Shown: positions 53,204 through 62,178 of the stretch, one piece after another
Layout: every line of letters starts with the position of its first letter
Numbering within the stretch: position 1 is the stretch's first letter
Origin: Pseudomonas jessenii
GTDB taxonomy: Bacteria > Pseudomonadota > Gammaproteobacteria > Pseudomonadales > Pseudomonadaceae
DNA: 64,000 nt
Reading direction: 5' to 3'
Assembly: GCF_002236115.1 (NCBI RefSeq)
Contig: NZ_NIWT01000007.1
Location: forward strand, 62,001-126,000
Made by a program: the position numbers and the translations under genes
The notes under the pieces: generated by a model
Databases searched by the model: none
What the model was told of the DNA's origin: nothing
What the model saw: the letters and a program-made list of their open reading frames with translations, nothing else

Positions 53204-53701
53204 ATGAACAGCACGCTTATCCAGACAGACCGTTTCACCTTGAGTGAAACCGAGCGCTCGGCCATCGAGCACGAGCTGCATCACTACGAAGACCCGCGCG
53301 CGGCGTCGATCGAAGCCCTGAAGATCGTCCAGAAGGAACGCGGCTGGGTGCCGGACGGCGCCTTGTACGCCATCGGCGAGATCCTCGGCATCCCGGCCAG
53401 CGACGTTGAAGGCGTGGCGACGTTCTACAGCCAGATCTTCCGTCAGCCAGTGGGCCGTCACATCATCCGCGTCTGCGACAGCATGGTCTGCTACATCGGC
53501 GGCCACGAGTCCGTGGTCAGCGAAATCCAGAGCAAGCTCGGCATCGGCCTGGGTCAGACCACCGCCGACGGTCGTTTCACCCTGCTGCCGGTCTGCTGCC
53601 TCGGCAACTGCGACAAGGCGCCGGCGTTGATGATCGACGACGACACTTTCGGTGATGTGCAGCCTGCAGGCGTTGCCAAATTGCTCGAGGGCTACGTATG
53701 A
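53204..53701 (+). CDS. nuoE: NADH-quinone oxidoreductase subunit E
   Basis: 165 residues, thioredoxin-like [2Fe-2S] protein (cluster N1a). Cluster Cys: VCDSMVCYIGG and VCCLGNCDKAPAL. Helical N-terminal bundle. Part of the NADH dehydrogenase module with NuoF and NuoG. Overlaps nuoF by four bases (ATGA). Confidence 0.96.
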   Translation: MNSTLIQTDRFTLSETERSAIEHELHHYEDPRAASIEALKIVQKERGWVPDGALYAIGEILGIPASDVEGVATFYSQIFRQPVGRHIIRVCDSMVCYIGGHESVVSEIQSKLGIGLGQTTADGRFTLLPVCCLGNCDKAPALMIDDDTFGDVQPAGVAKLLEGYV

Positions 53702-55053
53702 CCCTGACTTCCTTCGGTCCGGCCAACCGCATCAAGCGTTCGGCCGAGACTCACCCGCTCACCTGGCGTCTGCGTGACGACGGCGAAGCCGTATGGCTCG
53801 ACGAGTACCAGGCCAAGAACGGTTACGCCGCTGCGCGCAAGGCCTTCGCCGACATGGCCCAGGACGACATCGTCCAGACCGTGAAAGACTCCGGCCTCAA
53901 AGGCCGCGGCGGTGCAGGCTTCCCCACTGGCGTGAAGTGGGGCCTGATGCCCAAGGACGAATCCATCAACATCCGCTACCTGCTGTGCAACGCGGATGAA
54001 ATGGAGCCCAACACCTGGAAAGACCGCATGCTGATGGAGCAACTGCCCCATCTGCTGATCGAAGGCATGCTGATCAGTGCCCGCGCACTGAAAACCTACC
54101 GTGGCTACATCTTCCTGCGTGGCGAATACACCACCGCCGCCAAGCACTTGAACCGTGCTGTGGAAGAAGCCAAGGCAGCCGGCCTGCTGGGCAAGAACAT
54201 CCTGGGATCGGGTTTTGATTTCGAGCTGTTCGTTCACACCGGCGCCGGGCGTTATATCTGCGGTGAAGAAACCGCACTGATCAACTCCCTCGAAGGCCGT
54301 CGCGCCAACCCGCGCTCCAAGCCGCCCTTCCCTGCCGCCGTTGGCGTGTGGGGCAAGCCGACTTGCGTGAATAACGTCGAAACCCTGTGCAACGTGCCGG
54401 CGATCATTGCCGACGGCGTGGACTGGTACAAATCGTTGGCTCGCGAAGGCAGCGAAGACATGGGCACCAAGCTCATGGGCTTCTCCGGCAAGGTCAAGAA
54501 CCCGGGCCTGTGGGAACTGCCGTTCGGCGTCACCGGTCGCGAGCTGTTCGAAGACTACGCTGGCGGCATGCGCGACGGTTACAAGCTCAAGGCCTGGCAG
54601 CCTGGCGGCGCCGGTACCGGTTTCCTGTTGCCGGAACACCTGGACGCACAAATGTACGCCGGCGGCATCGCCAAAGTGGGCACCCGCATGGGTACCGGCC
54701 TGGCCATGGCGGTGGACGACAGCGTCAACATGGTGTCCCTGCTGCGCAACATGGAGCAGTTCTTCGCCCGCGAATCCTGCGGCTTCTGCACCCCTTGCCG
54801 CGATGGCTTGCCATGGAGCGTCAAGCTCCTGATGGCCATCGAGAACGGTGAAGGCCAGCCAGGCGACATCGAGACCCTGCTGGGTCTGGTCGGTTTCCTC
54901 GGCCCAGGCAAGACCTTCTGTGCTCACGCACCGGGCGCCGTGGAGCCGTTGGGCAGCGCAATCAAATACTTCCGCCATGAGTTCGAAGCCGGTATCGCGC
55001 CAGTCAGCGCCGCCGTCCCGCCTCTGGCAAGGCCGATCGTAGTCGGCGCATAA
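53698..55053 (+). CDS. nuoF: NADH-quinone oxidoreductase subunit F
   Basis: 451 residues. Binds NADH, FMN and cluster N3. FMN/NADH site GLKGRGGAGFPTGVKWG and GAGRYICGEETALINSLEGR; [4Fe-4S] ligands ESCGFCTPCRDG and a later Cys in KTFCAHAPGA. The entry point for electrons. It is followed by an unusual 135-base gap with a hairpin before nuoG. Confidence 0.97.
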   Translation: MTLTSFGPANRIKRSAETHPLTWRLRDDGEAVWLDEYQAKNGYAAARKAFADMAQDDIVQTVKDSGLKGRGGAGFPTGVKWGLMPKDESINIRYLLCNADEMEPNTWKDRMLMEQLPHLLIEGMLISARALKTYRGYIFLRGEYTTAAKHLNRAVEEAKAAGLLGKNILGSGFDFELFVHTGAGRYICGEETALINSLEGRRANPRSKPPFPAAVGVWGKPTCVNNVETLCNVPAIIADGVDWYKSLAREGSEDMGTKLMGFSGKVKNPGLWELPFGVTGRELFEDYAGGMRDGYKLKAWQPGGAGTGFLLPEHLDAQMYAGGIAKVGTRMGTGLAMAVDDSVNMVSLLRNMEQFFARESCGFCTPCRDGLPWSVKLLMAIENGEGQPGDIETLLGLVGFLGPGKTFCAHAPGAVEPLGSAIKYFRHEFEAGIAPVSAAVPPLARPIVVGA

Positions 55054-55060
55054 ACGCTTA

Positions 55061-55090
55061 AAAAGCGAAGGGTCCGTGCCCTTCGCTTTT
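55061..55090 (+). terminator. hairpin in the nuoF-nuoG gap (terminator- or processing-like)
   Basis: AAAAGCGAAGGG-TCCGTG-CCCTTCGCTTTT: a perfect 12-base stem eight bases past the nuoF stop, followed by only CG and GT, so the T-run is limited to the four within the stem. It may be an attenuator, a partial terminator or a stabilising 3' structure. Confidence 0.6.
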
Positions 55091-55188
55091 CGTGTGATGA
55101 CGCCTTTAACGGCTGTGTTGATTCACGCGGATAACAAGATTCCATTAGCCACGCCCGCTGACACCGGGCCAACGAAGAACTTTGAACC

Positions 55189-57903
55189 ATGGCCACTATC
55201 CACGTAGACGGCAAAGAGCTCGAAGTCGATGGGGCAGACAACCTGTTACAGGCATGTCTGTCGCTAGGCCTCGATATCCCTTATTTCTGCTGGCACCCTG
55301 CCCTTGGCAGCGTTGGCGCTTGCCGCCAGTGCGCGGTGAAGCAGTACACCGACGAGAACGACACCCGTGGTCGTATCGTGATGTCCTGCATGACCCCTGC
55401 CACCGACAACACCTGGATCTCCATCGAAGATGAAGAATCCAAGGCCTTCCGCGCCAGTGTTGTCGAATGGCTGATGACCAACCACCCTCACGACTGCCCA
55501 GTCTGTGAAGAAGGCGGTCACTGCCACCTGCAAGACATGACGGTAATGACCGGCCACAACGAGCGCCGTTACCGCTTCACCAAGCGTACCCACCAGAACC
55601 AGCAACTGGGCCCGTTCATTTCCCACGAAATGAACCGCTGCATCGCTTGCTACCGCTGCGTGCGCTTCTATAAGGACTACGCCGGCGGCACCGATCTTGG
55701 TGTGTTTGGCGCCCACGACAACGTGTACTTCGGTCGCGTTGAAGACGGCACCCTGGAAAGCGAGTTCTCCGGCAACCTCACCGAGGTCTGCCCGACCGGT
55801 GTGTTCACCGACAAGACTCACTCCGAGCGCTACAACCGTAAATGGGACATGCAGTTCTCGCCGAGCATCTGCCATGGCTGCTCCAGCGGTTGCAACATCT
55901 CCCCGGGCGAGCGTTACGGCGAGCTGCGTCGTATCGAAAACCGTTTCAACGGTTCGGTGAACCAGTACTTCCTGTGCGACCGTGGCCGTTTCGGCTATGG
56001 CTACGTCAACCGCGAAGACCGCCCACGCCAGCCGCAGCTGGCGGGCGGCACCAAGCTGAGCCTCGACGAAGCGCTGGATAAAGCCGCCGACCTGCTGCGC
56101 GGTCGCAACATCGTCGGTATCGGTTCGCCCCGCGCCAGCCTCGAAAGCAACTACGCGTTGCGTGAACTGGTCGGTGCCGAGCACTTCTACTCCGGTATCG
56201 AAGCTGCCGAGCTGGAGCGCATCCGCCTGGTCCTGCAAGTGCTCAAAGACAGCCCGCTGCCAGTACCGAACATGCGCGACATCGAAGACCACGACGCCGT
56301 GTTCGTCCTCGGTGAAGACCTGACCCAGACTGCTGCGCGCATGGCGCTGTCCCTGCGTCAATCGGTCAAGGGCAAGGCCGAAGACATGGCCGACGCCATG
56401 CGCGTCCAGCCTTGGCTCGACGCCGCGGTGAAAAACATCGGCCAGCACGCGCTGAACCCGCTGTTCATCGCCAGCCTGGCTGAAACCAAGCTCGACGACA
56501 TCGCGGAAGAATGCGTTCACGCCGCTCCAGACGACCTGGCCCGCATCGGTTTCGCCGTGGCTCACGCCCTCGACGCCAGCGCTCCAGCCGTTGAAGGCCT
56601 GGATGCTGAAGCACTCGAACTGGCCAAGCGCATTGCCGACGCCCTGCTCGCTGCCAAGCGTCCACTGATCATTGCCGGTACCTCGTTGGGTTCCAAGGCG
56701 TTGATCGAAGCTGCTGCGAACATCGCCAAAGCGTTGAAACTGCGCGAGAAGAACGGTTCCATCAGCCTGATCGTGCCAGAGGCCAACAGCCTCGGCCTGG
56801 CCATGCTCGGTGGCGAATCGGTCGACGCCGCGCTGCAAGCCGTGATCGATGGCCGTGCCGACGCCATCGTCGTGCTGGAAAACGATCTGTATACCCGTAC
56901 CGACAAGGCCAAGGTCGATGCCGCCCTGACCGCCGCCAAAGTACTGATCGTCGCCGACCATCAGAAGACTGCCACCAGCGATCGCGCGCACCTGGTTCTG
57001 CCAGCCGCCAGCTTCGCTGAAGGCGACGGCACCCTGGTCAGCCAGGAAGGCCGCGCCCAGCGCTTCTTCCAGGTCTTCGATCCGAAGTACATGGACGCGA
57101 GCATCCTGGTTCACGAAGGCTGGCGCTGGCTGCATGCCCTGCGCGCGACCCTGCTGAACCAGCCGATCGACTGGACCCAACTGGACCACGCCACCGCCGC
57201 CGTCGCTTCCAGCACTTCGATCCTGAATCGCATCGTCGATGCCGCACCGTCCGCCGCGTTCCGCATCAAGGGCATGAAACTGGCCCGCGAACCGCTGCGT
57301 TACTCCGGTCGTACCGCCATGCGCGCCGACATCAACGTGCACGAACCGCGTGCCCCGCAAGACAACGACACCGCGTTCAACTTCTCGATGGAAGGTTACT
57401 CGGGCTCGGTCGAACCGCGTCAGCAAGTGCCATTCGCCTGGTCTCCGGGCTGGAACTCGCCGCAAGCCTGGAACAAGTTCCAGGACGAAGTCGGTGGTCA
57501 CATCCGCGCTGGCGACCCGGGCACCCGCCTGATCGAAAGCAGCGGTGACTCGCTGAACTGGTTCGCCAGTGTTCCGCGCGCGTTCAACCCGGCCCAGGGC
57601 ACCTGGCAGGTCGTGCCGTTCTTCCACCTGTTCGGCAGCGAAGAGAACTCTTCGAAAGCCGCTCCGGTTCAGGAACGCATCCCGGCCGCCTACGTGTCGC
57701 TGGCCAAGTCCGAAGCCGACCGCCTGGGTGTCAATGACGGCGCGATGCTGAGCTTGAATGTCGCTGGCCAGACCTTGCGTCTGCCGCTGCGCATCAACGA
57801 AGATCTGGGCGCCGGTCTGGTGGCACTGCCTGCGGGCATCGCCGGCATTCCGCCAGCAATCTTTGGCAAATCCGTTGACGGTCTGCAGGAGGCAGCTCAA
57901 TGA
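55189..57903 (+). CDS. nuoG: NADH-quinone oxidoreductase subunit G
   Basis: 904 residues. N-terminal [2Fe-2S] domain (YFCWHPALGSVGACRQCAVK), the His/Cys cluster HDCPVCEEGGHCHLQ, two-cluster region MNRCIACYRCVRF, and an additional CHGCSSGCNISPG cluster (N7 type) at the start of the molybdopterin-oxidoreductase-like domain, which carries no cofactor. Length equals the E. coli protein. Preceded by the 135-base gap; overlaps nuoH by four bases. Confidence 0.97.
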   Translation: MATIHVDGKELEVDGADNLLQACLSLGLDIPYFCWHPALGSVGACRQCAVKQYTDENDTRGRIVMSCMTPATDNTWISIEDEESKAFRASVVEWLMTNHPHDCPVCEEGGHCHLQDMTVMTGHNERRYRFTKRTHQNQQLGPFISHEMNRCIACYRCVRFYKDYAGGTDLGVFGAHDNVYFGRVEDGTLESEFSGNLTEVCPTGVFTDKTHSERYNRKWDMQFSPSICHGCSSGCNISPGERYGELRRIENRFNGSVNQYFLCDRGRFGYGYVNREDRPRQPQLAGGTKLSLDEALDKAADLLRGRNIVGIGSPRASLESNYALRELVGAEHFYSGIEAAELERIRLVLQVLKDSPLPVPNMRDIEDHDAVFVLGEDLTQTAARMALSLRQSVKGKAEDMADAMRVQPWLDAAVKNIGQHALNPLFIASLAETKLDDIAEECVHAAPDDLARIGFAVAHALDASAPAVEGLDAEALELAKRIADALLAAKRPLIIAGTSLGSKALIEAAANIAKALKLREKNGSISLIVPEANSLGLAMLGGESVDAALQAVIDGRADAIVVLENDLYTRTDKAKVDAALTAAKVLIVADHQKTATSDRAHLVLPAASFAEGDGTLVSQEGRAQRFFQVFDPKYMDASILVHEGWRWLHALRATLLNQPIDWTQLDHATAAVASSTSILNRIVDAAPSAAFRIKGMKLAREPLRYSGRTAMRADINVHEPRAPQDNDTAFNFSMEGYSGSVEPRQQVPFAWSPGWNSPQAWNKFQDEVGGHIRAGDPGTRLIESSGDSLNWFASVPRAFNPAQGTWQVVPFFHLFGSEENSSKAAPVQERIPAAYVSLAKSEADRLGVNDGAMLSLNVAGQTLRLPLRINEDLGAGLVALPAGIAGIPPAIFGKSVDGLQEAAQ

Positions 57904-58907
57904 CCTGGTTCACTCCTGAAGTGATCGACATCATCATCACGGTCCTCAAGGCCGTGGTGATTCTGCTCGCCGTGGTGGTTTGCGGTGCCCTGCTGAGTTG
58001 GGTCGAGCGTCGTCTGCTCGCCCTCTGGCAGGACCGTTACGGTCCGAACCGCGTCGGTCCGTTCGGCGCGTTCCAGATCGCCGCCGACATGATCAAGATG
58101 TTCTTCAAGGAAGACTGGACGCCTCCATTCGCCGATAAGATGATCTTCACCCTGGCACCGGTAGTCGCCATGAGCGCCCTGCTGATTGCCTTCGCGATCA
58201 TCCCGATCACCCCGACCTGGGGCGTGGCGGACATCAACATCGGTATCCTGTTCTTCTTCGCCATGGCTGGCCTGTCGGTCTACGCGGTGCTGTTCGCCGG
58301 CTGGTCGAGCAACAACAAGTTCGCCCTGCTGGGCAGCTTGCGCGCCTCGGCGCAGACCGTGTCGTACGAAGTGTTCATGGGCCTGTCGCTGATGGGCATC
58401 GTGATCCAGGTCGGCTCGTTCAACATGCGCGACATCGTTGAATATCAAGCGCAGAACCTGTGGTTCATCATTCCGCAGATCTTCGGCTTCCTGACCTTCT
58501 TCATCGCTGGCGTGGCCGTGACTCACCGTCACCCGTTCGACCAGCCGGAAGCGGAACAGGAACTGGCAGACGGTTACCACATTGAATACGCCGGCATGAA
58601 ATGGGGCATGTTCTTCGTCGGCGAGTACATCGGCATCGTGCTGATCTCGGCGCTGCTGGTGACCTTGTTCTTCGGTGGCTGGCACGGTCCGTTCGGCATC
58701 CTGCCGCAGATCCCGTTCATCTGGTTCGCACTGAAAACCGCGTTCTTCATCATGATGTTCATCCTGTTGCGCGCTTCGATTCCGCGCCCACGGTATGACC
58801 AGGTGATGGATTTCAGCTGGAAGTTCTGCCTGCCGCTGACCCTCGTCAACATGCTGGTGACCGCTGCGATCGTGTTGCTCAACACGCCCGCCGTCGCGGC
58901 TCAGTGA
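57900..58907 (+). CDS. nuoH: NADH-quinone oxidoreductase subunit H
   Basis: 335 residues, eight membrane helices. Signature WVERRLLALWQDRYGPNRVG and the acidic loop AVTHRHPFDQPEAEQELADG. It joins the membrane and peripheral arms and lines the quinone channel. Its ATG overlaps the nuoG stop; nuoI begins 12 bases later. Confidence 0.97.
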   Translation: MTWFTPEVIDIIITVLKAVVILLAVVVCGALLSWVERRLLALWQDRYGPNRVGPFGAFQIAADMIKMFFKEDWTPPFADKMIFTLAPVVAMSALLIAFAIIPITPTWGVADINIGILFFFAMAGLSVYAVLFAGWSSNNKFALLGSLRASAQTVSYEVFMGLSLMGIVIQVGSFNMRDIVEYQAQNLWFIIPQIFGFLTFFIAGVAVTHRHPFDQPEAEQELADGYHIEYAGMKWGMFFVGEYIGIVLISALLVTLFFGGWHGPFGILPQIPFIWFALKTAFFIMMFILLRASIPRPRYDQVMDFSWKFCLPLTLVNMLVTAAIVLLNTPAVAAQ

Positions 58908-58919
58908 GGATAGAGAATC

Positions 58920-59465
58920 ATGAAGTACATATTTGACATCGTGCATGGCTTCTTCACCCAGCTTCGCAGCCTGGTGATGATTTTCGGCCACGCCTTCCGC
59001 AAGCGCGACACGCTGCAGTACCCGGAAGAACCGGTCTACCTGCCGCCGCGCTACCGTGGTCGTATCGTCCTGACCCGCGACCCCGACGGCGAAGAGCGTT
59101 GTGTAGCCTGTAACCTGTGCGCCGTGGCGTGCCCGGTCGGTTGCATCTCGCTGCAGAAAGCTGAAACCGAAGACGGTCGCTGGTACCCGGACTTCTTCCG
59201 CATCAACTTCTCGCGCTGCATTTTTTGCGGCCTCTGCGAGGAAGCCTGCCCGACCACCGCGATCCAGCTGACACCGGATTTCGAAATGGCCGAGTTCAAA
59301 CGTCAGGACCTGGTTTACGAGAAAGAAGATCTGCTGATCTCCGGCCCCGGCAAAAACCCTGATTACAACTTCTATCGTGTTGCAGGTATGGCGATTGCCG
59401 GGAAGCCGAAAGGCTCCGCGCAGAACGAAGCCCAGCCGATCAACGTGAAGAGCTTGCTGCCTTAA
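58920..59465 (+). CDS. nuoI: NADH-quinone oxidoreductase subunit I
   Basis: 181 residues. Two ferredoxin-type [4Fe-4S] motifs: CVACNLCAVACPVGC and CIFCGLCEEACPTTA (clusters N6a and N6b) in the wire from NuoG to NuoB. GGATAGAG lies before the ATG. nuoJ follows after nine bases. Confidence 0.97.
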   Translation: MKYIFDIVHGFFTQLRSLVMIFGHAFRKRDTLQYPEEPVYLPPRYRGRIVLTRDPDGEERCVACNLCAVACPVGCISLQKAETEDGRWYPDFFRINFSRCIFCGLCEEACPTTAIQLTPDFEMAEFKRQDLVYEKEDLLISGPGKNPDYNFYRVAGMAIAGKPKGSAQNEAQPINVKSLLP

Positions 59466-59474
59466 GGAAGAAAG

Positions 59475-59978
59475 ATGGAATTCGCTTTCTATTTCGCATC
59501 GGGTATCGCTGTGGTGTCCACGCTTCGCGTGATCACCAACACCAACCCTGTGCACGCCCTGCTCTACCTGATCATTTCGCTGATTGCCGTGGCGATGACC
59601 TTCTTCGCCCTCGGCGCGCCGTTCGCCGGCGTCCTGGAAGTGATCGCCTACGCTGGCGCCATCATGGTGCTGTTCGTGTTCGTGGTGATGATGCTGAACC
59701 TTGGCCCGGCCTCGGTTCAGCAAGAGCGCGTCTGGCTCAAGCCCGGTATCTGGGGCGGCCCGGTCCTTCTCGCCGCGCTGCTGCTGGTGGAACTGCTGTA
59801 CGTGCTGTTCTCCCACCAGACCGGTGAAGCCATCGGCCATACCACCGTAGACGCCAAGGCCGTGGGCATCAGCCTGTTCGGTCCGTACCTGCTGGTGGTC
59901 GAACTCGCCTCGATGCTGCTGCTCGCCGCAGCCGTCACGGCGTTCCACTTGGGCCGCAACGAAGCCAAGGAGCAATGA
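59475..59978 (+). CDS. nuoJ: NADH-quinone oxidoreductase subunit J
   Basis: 167 residues with five membrane helices; conserved EVIAYAGAIMVLFVFVVMML. Membrane-arm subunit whose third helix changes shape during turnover. AAGGAAGAAAG gives a good ribosome-binding site. Ends in TGA three bases before the nuoK ATG. Confidence 0.95.
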   Translation: MEFAFYFASGIAVVSTLRVITNTNPVHALLYLIISLIAVAMTFFALGAPFAGVLEVIAYAGAIMVLFVFVVMMLNLGPASVQQERVWLKPGIWGGPVLLAALLLVELLYVLFSHQTGEAIGHTTVDAKAVGISLFGPYLLVVELASMLLLAAAVTAFHLGRNEAKEQ

Positions 59979-59980
59979 CG

Positions 59981-60289
59981 ATGCCTGCTATCCCCATGGA
60001 GCATGGTCTGGCGGTCGCCGGCATCCTGTTCTGCCTCGGTCTGGTCGGCCTGATGGTCCGCCGCAACATCCTTTTCGTGCTGATGAGCCTGGAGGTCATG
60101 ATGAATGCCTCCGCGTTGGCGTTCATCGTTGCCGGTAGCCGCTGGGCACAGCCGGATGGACAGATCATGTTCATCCTGGTGATCAGCCTGGCAGCCGCCG
60201 AGGCCAGTATCGGCCTGGCGATCCTGCTGCAACTGTATCGCCGCTTCCACACGCTCGATATCGACGCTGCCAGTGAGATGCGCGGATGA
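59981..60289 (+). CDS. nuoK: NADH-quinone oxidoreductase subunit K
   Basis: 102 residues, three membrane helices with the two conserved Glu (SLEVMMNAS and AAEASIGLA). The ATG at 59981 is preferred because AAGGAG is 8 bases before it; an ATG at 59975 would be only two bases from that site. Overlaps nuoL by four bases (ATGA). Confidence 0.95.
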   Translation: MPAIPMEHGLAVAGILFCLGLVGLMVRRNILFVLMSLEVMMNASALAFIVAGSRWAQPDGQIMFILVISLAAAEASIGLAILLQLYRRFHTLDIDAASEMRG

Positions 60290-62139
60290 ATCTTCTCTAT
60301 CTGACTTTCCTGTTCCCTCTCATCGGTTTCCTGCTGCTGGCGTTTTCTCGCGGCCGTCTCTCGGAAAACCTTTCGGCGCTGATCGGCGTCGGTTCCGTCG
60401 GCTTGTCCGCCATCGTCGCGGCTTACGTGATCTGGCAATTCAATGTCGCACCACCTGAAGGCGGTCACTACACCCAGGTGTTGTGGCAGTGGATGGCGGT
60501 GGAAGGCTTCACGCCGAACTTCGCCCTGTACCTGGACGGCCTGTCGCTGACCATGCTCGGTGTGGTGGTTGGCGTCGGCTTCCTGATCCACCTGTTCGCG
60601 TCCTGGTACATGCGCGGTGAAGCCGGTTACTCGCGCTTCTTCGCCTACACCAACCTGTTTATCGCCAGCATGCTGTTCCTGGTGCTGGGCGATAACCTGT
60701 TGTTCCTGTACTTCGGCTGGGAAGGCGTGGGCCTGTGCTCCTACCTGTTGATCGGTTTCTACTACAGCAACCGCAACAACGGTAACGCCGCACTCAAAGC
60801 CTTTATCGTGACCCGTATCGGTGACGTGTTCATGGCCATCGGCCTGTTCATTCTGTTTGCCCAACTGGGTACGCTGAACGTTCAGGAACTGCTGGTGCTG
60901 GCTCCGCAGAAATTCCAGTCCGGCGACTTCTGGATGGTCATGGCCACCCTGATGCTGCTCGGTGGTGCTGTCGGTAAATCCGCGCAACTGCCGCTGCAAA
61001 CCTGGCTGGCGGATGCGATGGCCGGTCCTACCCCGGTTTCGGCACTGATCCACGCCGCAACCATGGTGACCGCCGGTGTCTACCTGATCGCCCGTACCCA
61101 TGGCCTGTTCACCCTGGCGCCGGAAATCCTGCACCTGGTCGGCATCGTCGGTGGCGTGACCCTGGTTCTGGCCGGCTTCGCAGCCCTGGTTCAGACCGAT
61201 ATCAAGCGTATCCTCGCCTACTCGACCATGAGCCAGATCGGCTACATGTTCCTGGCCCTGGGCGTCGGTGCCTGGGATGGCGCGATCTTCCACCTGATGA
61301 CCCACGCCTTCTTCAAGGCCCTGTTGTTCCTTGCCTCCGGTGCGGTGATCGTTGCCTGCCACCACGAGCAGGACATCTTCAAGATGGGCGGTCTGTGGAA
61401 AAAGCTGCCACTGGCCTACGCCAGTTTCATCGTCGGTGGCGCGGCCCTGGCGGCCCTGCCACTGGTAACCGCAGGCTTCTACTCCAAGGACGAAATCCTC
61501 TGGGAAGCGTTCGCCAGCGGCAACAACGGTCTGCTCTACGCAGGTCTGGTCGGCGCATTCATGACTTCGTTGTACACCTTCCGCCTGATCTTCATCGCGT
61601 TCCACGGTGAAGCGAAGACCGAAGCCCACGCCGGTCACGGCATCGCTCACTGGTTGCCACTGTCGGTGCTGATCGTACTGTCGACCTTCGTCGGCGCGAT
61701 GATCGTTCCACCGCTGCACGGCGTACTGCCGCAAAGCGTCGGCCATGCCGGCGGCGAAGCCAAGCACAGCCTGGAAATCGCCTCGGGCGCCATCGCCCTG
61801 GCCGGTATCCTGCTGGCCGCATTGCTGTTCCTCGGCAAGCGTCGCTTCGTCACCGCCATCGCCAACAGCGGCATCGGCCGTTTCCTCTCGGCCTGGTGGT
61901 TCGCTGCCTGGGGCTTCGACTGGATCTACGACAAACTGTTCGTCAAGCCGTACCTGGCGATCATCCACATCCTGCGCAAAGACCCGCTGGACCAGACCAT
62001 CGGTCTGATCCCGCGCATGGCCAAAGGCGGTCACACCGCCCTGAGCCGTACCGAGACCGGTCAACTGCGTTGGTATGCCGCCTCGATGGCTGCTGGTGCC
62101 GTGCTGGTTATCGGCGCCGTCGTGCTGGTAGCGGTCTGA
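60286..62139 (+). CDS. nuoL: NADH-quinone oxidoreductase subunit L
   Basis: 617 residues, antiporter-like proton pump with about 16 helices and the long lateral helix near the C-terminus. Conserved WEGVGLCSYLLIGF, DAMAGPTPVSALIHAATMVT and IKRILAYSTMSQIGYM. Distal end of the membrane arm. A 39-base gap precedes nuoM. Confidence 0.96.
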   Translation: MNLLYLTFLFPLIGFLLLAFSRGRLSENLSALIGVGSVGLSAIVAAYVIWQFNVAPPEGGHYTQVLWQWMAVEGFTPNFALYLDGLSLTMLGVVVGVGFLIHLFASWYMRGEAGYSRFFAYTNLFIASMLFLVLGDNLLFLYFGWEGVGLCSYLLIGFYYSNRNNGNAALKAFIVTRIGDVFMAIGLFILFAQLGTLNVQELLVLAPQKFQSGDFWMVMATLMLLGGAVGKSAQLPLQTWLADAMAGPTPVSALIHAATMVTAGVYLIARTHGLFTLAPEILHLVGIVGGVTLVLAGFAALVQTDIKRILAYSTMSQIGYMFLALGVGAWDGAIFHLMTHAFFKALLFLASGAVIVACHHEQDIFKMGGLWKKLPLAYASFIVGGAALAALPLVTAGFYSKDEILWEAFASGNNGLLYAGLVGAFMTSLYTFRLIFIAFHGEAKTEAHAGHGIAHWLPLSVLIVLSTFVGAMIVPPLHGVLPQSVGHAGGEAKHSLEIASGAIALAGILLAALLFLGKRRFVTAIANSGIGRFLSAWWFAAWGFDWIYDKLFVKPYLAIIHILRKDPLDQTIGLIPRMAKGGHTALSRTETGQLRWYAASMAAGAVLVIGAVVLVAV

Positions 62140-62178
62140 TATGAACCTTGCGAACTTGCGAAAGGAATTGAGCCCGTC

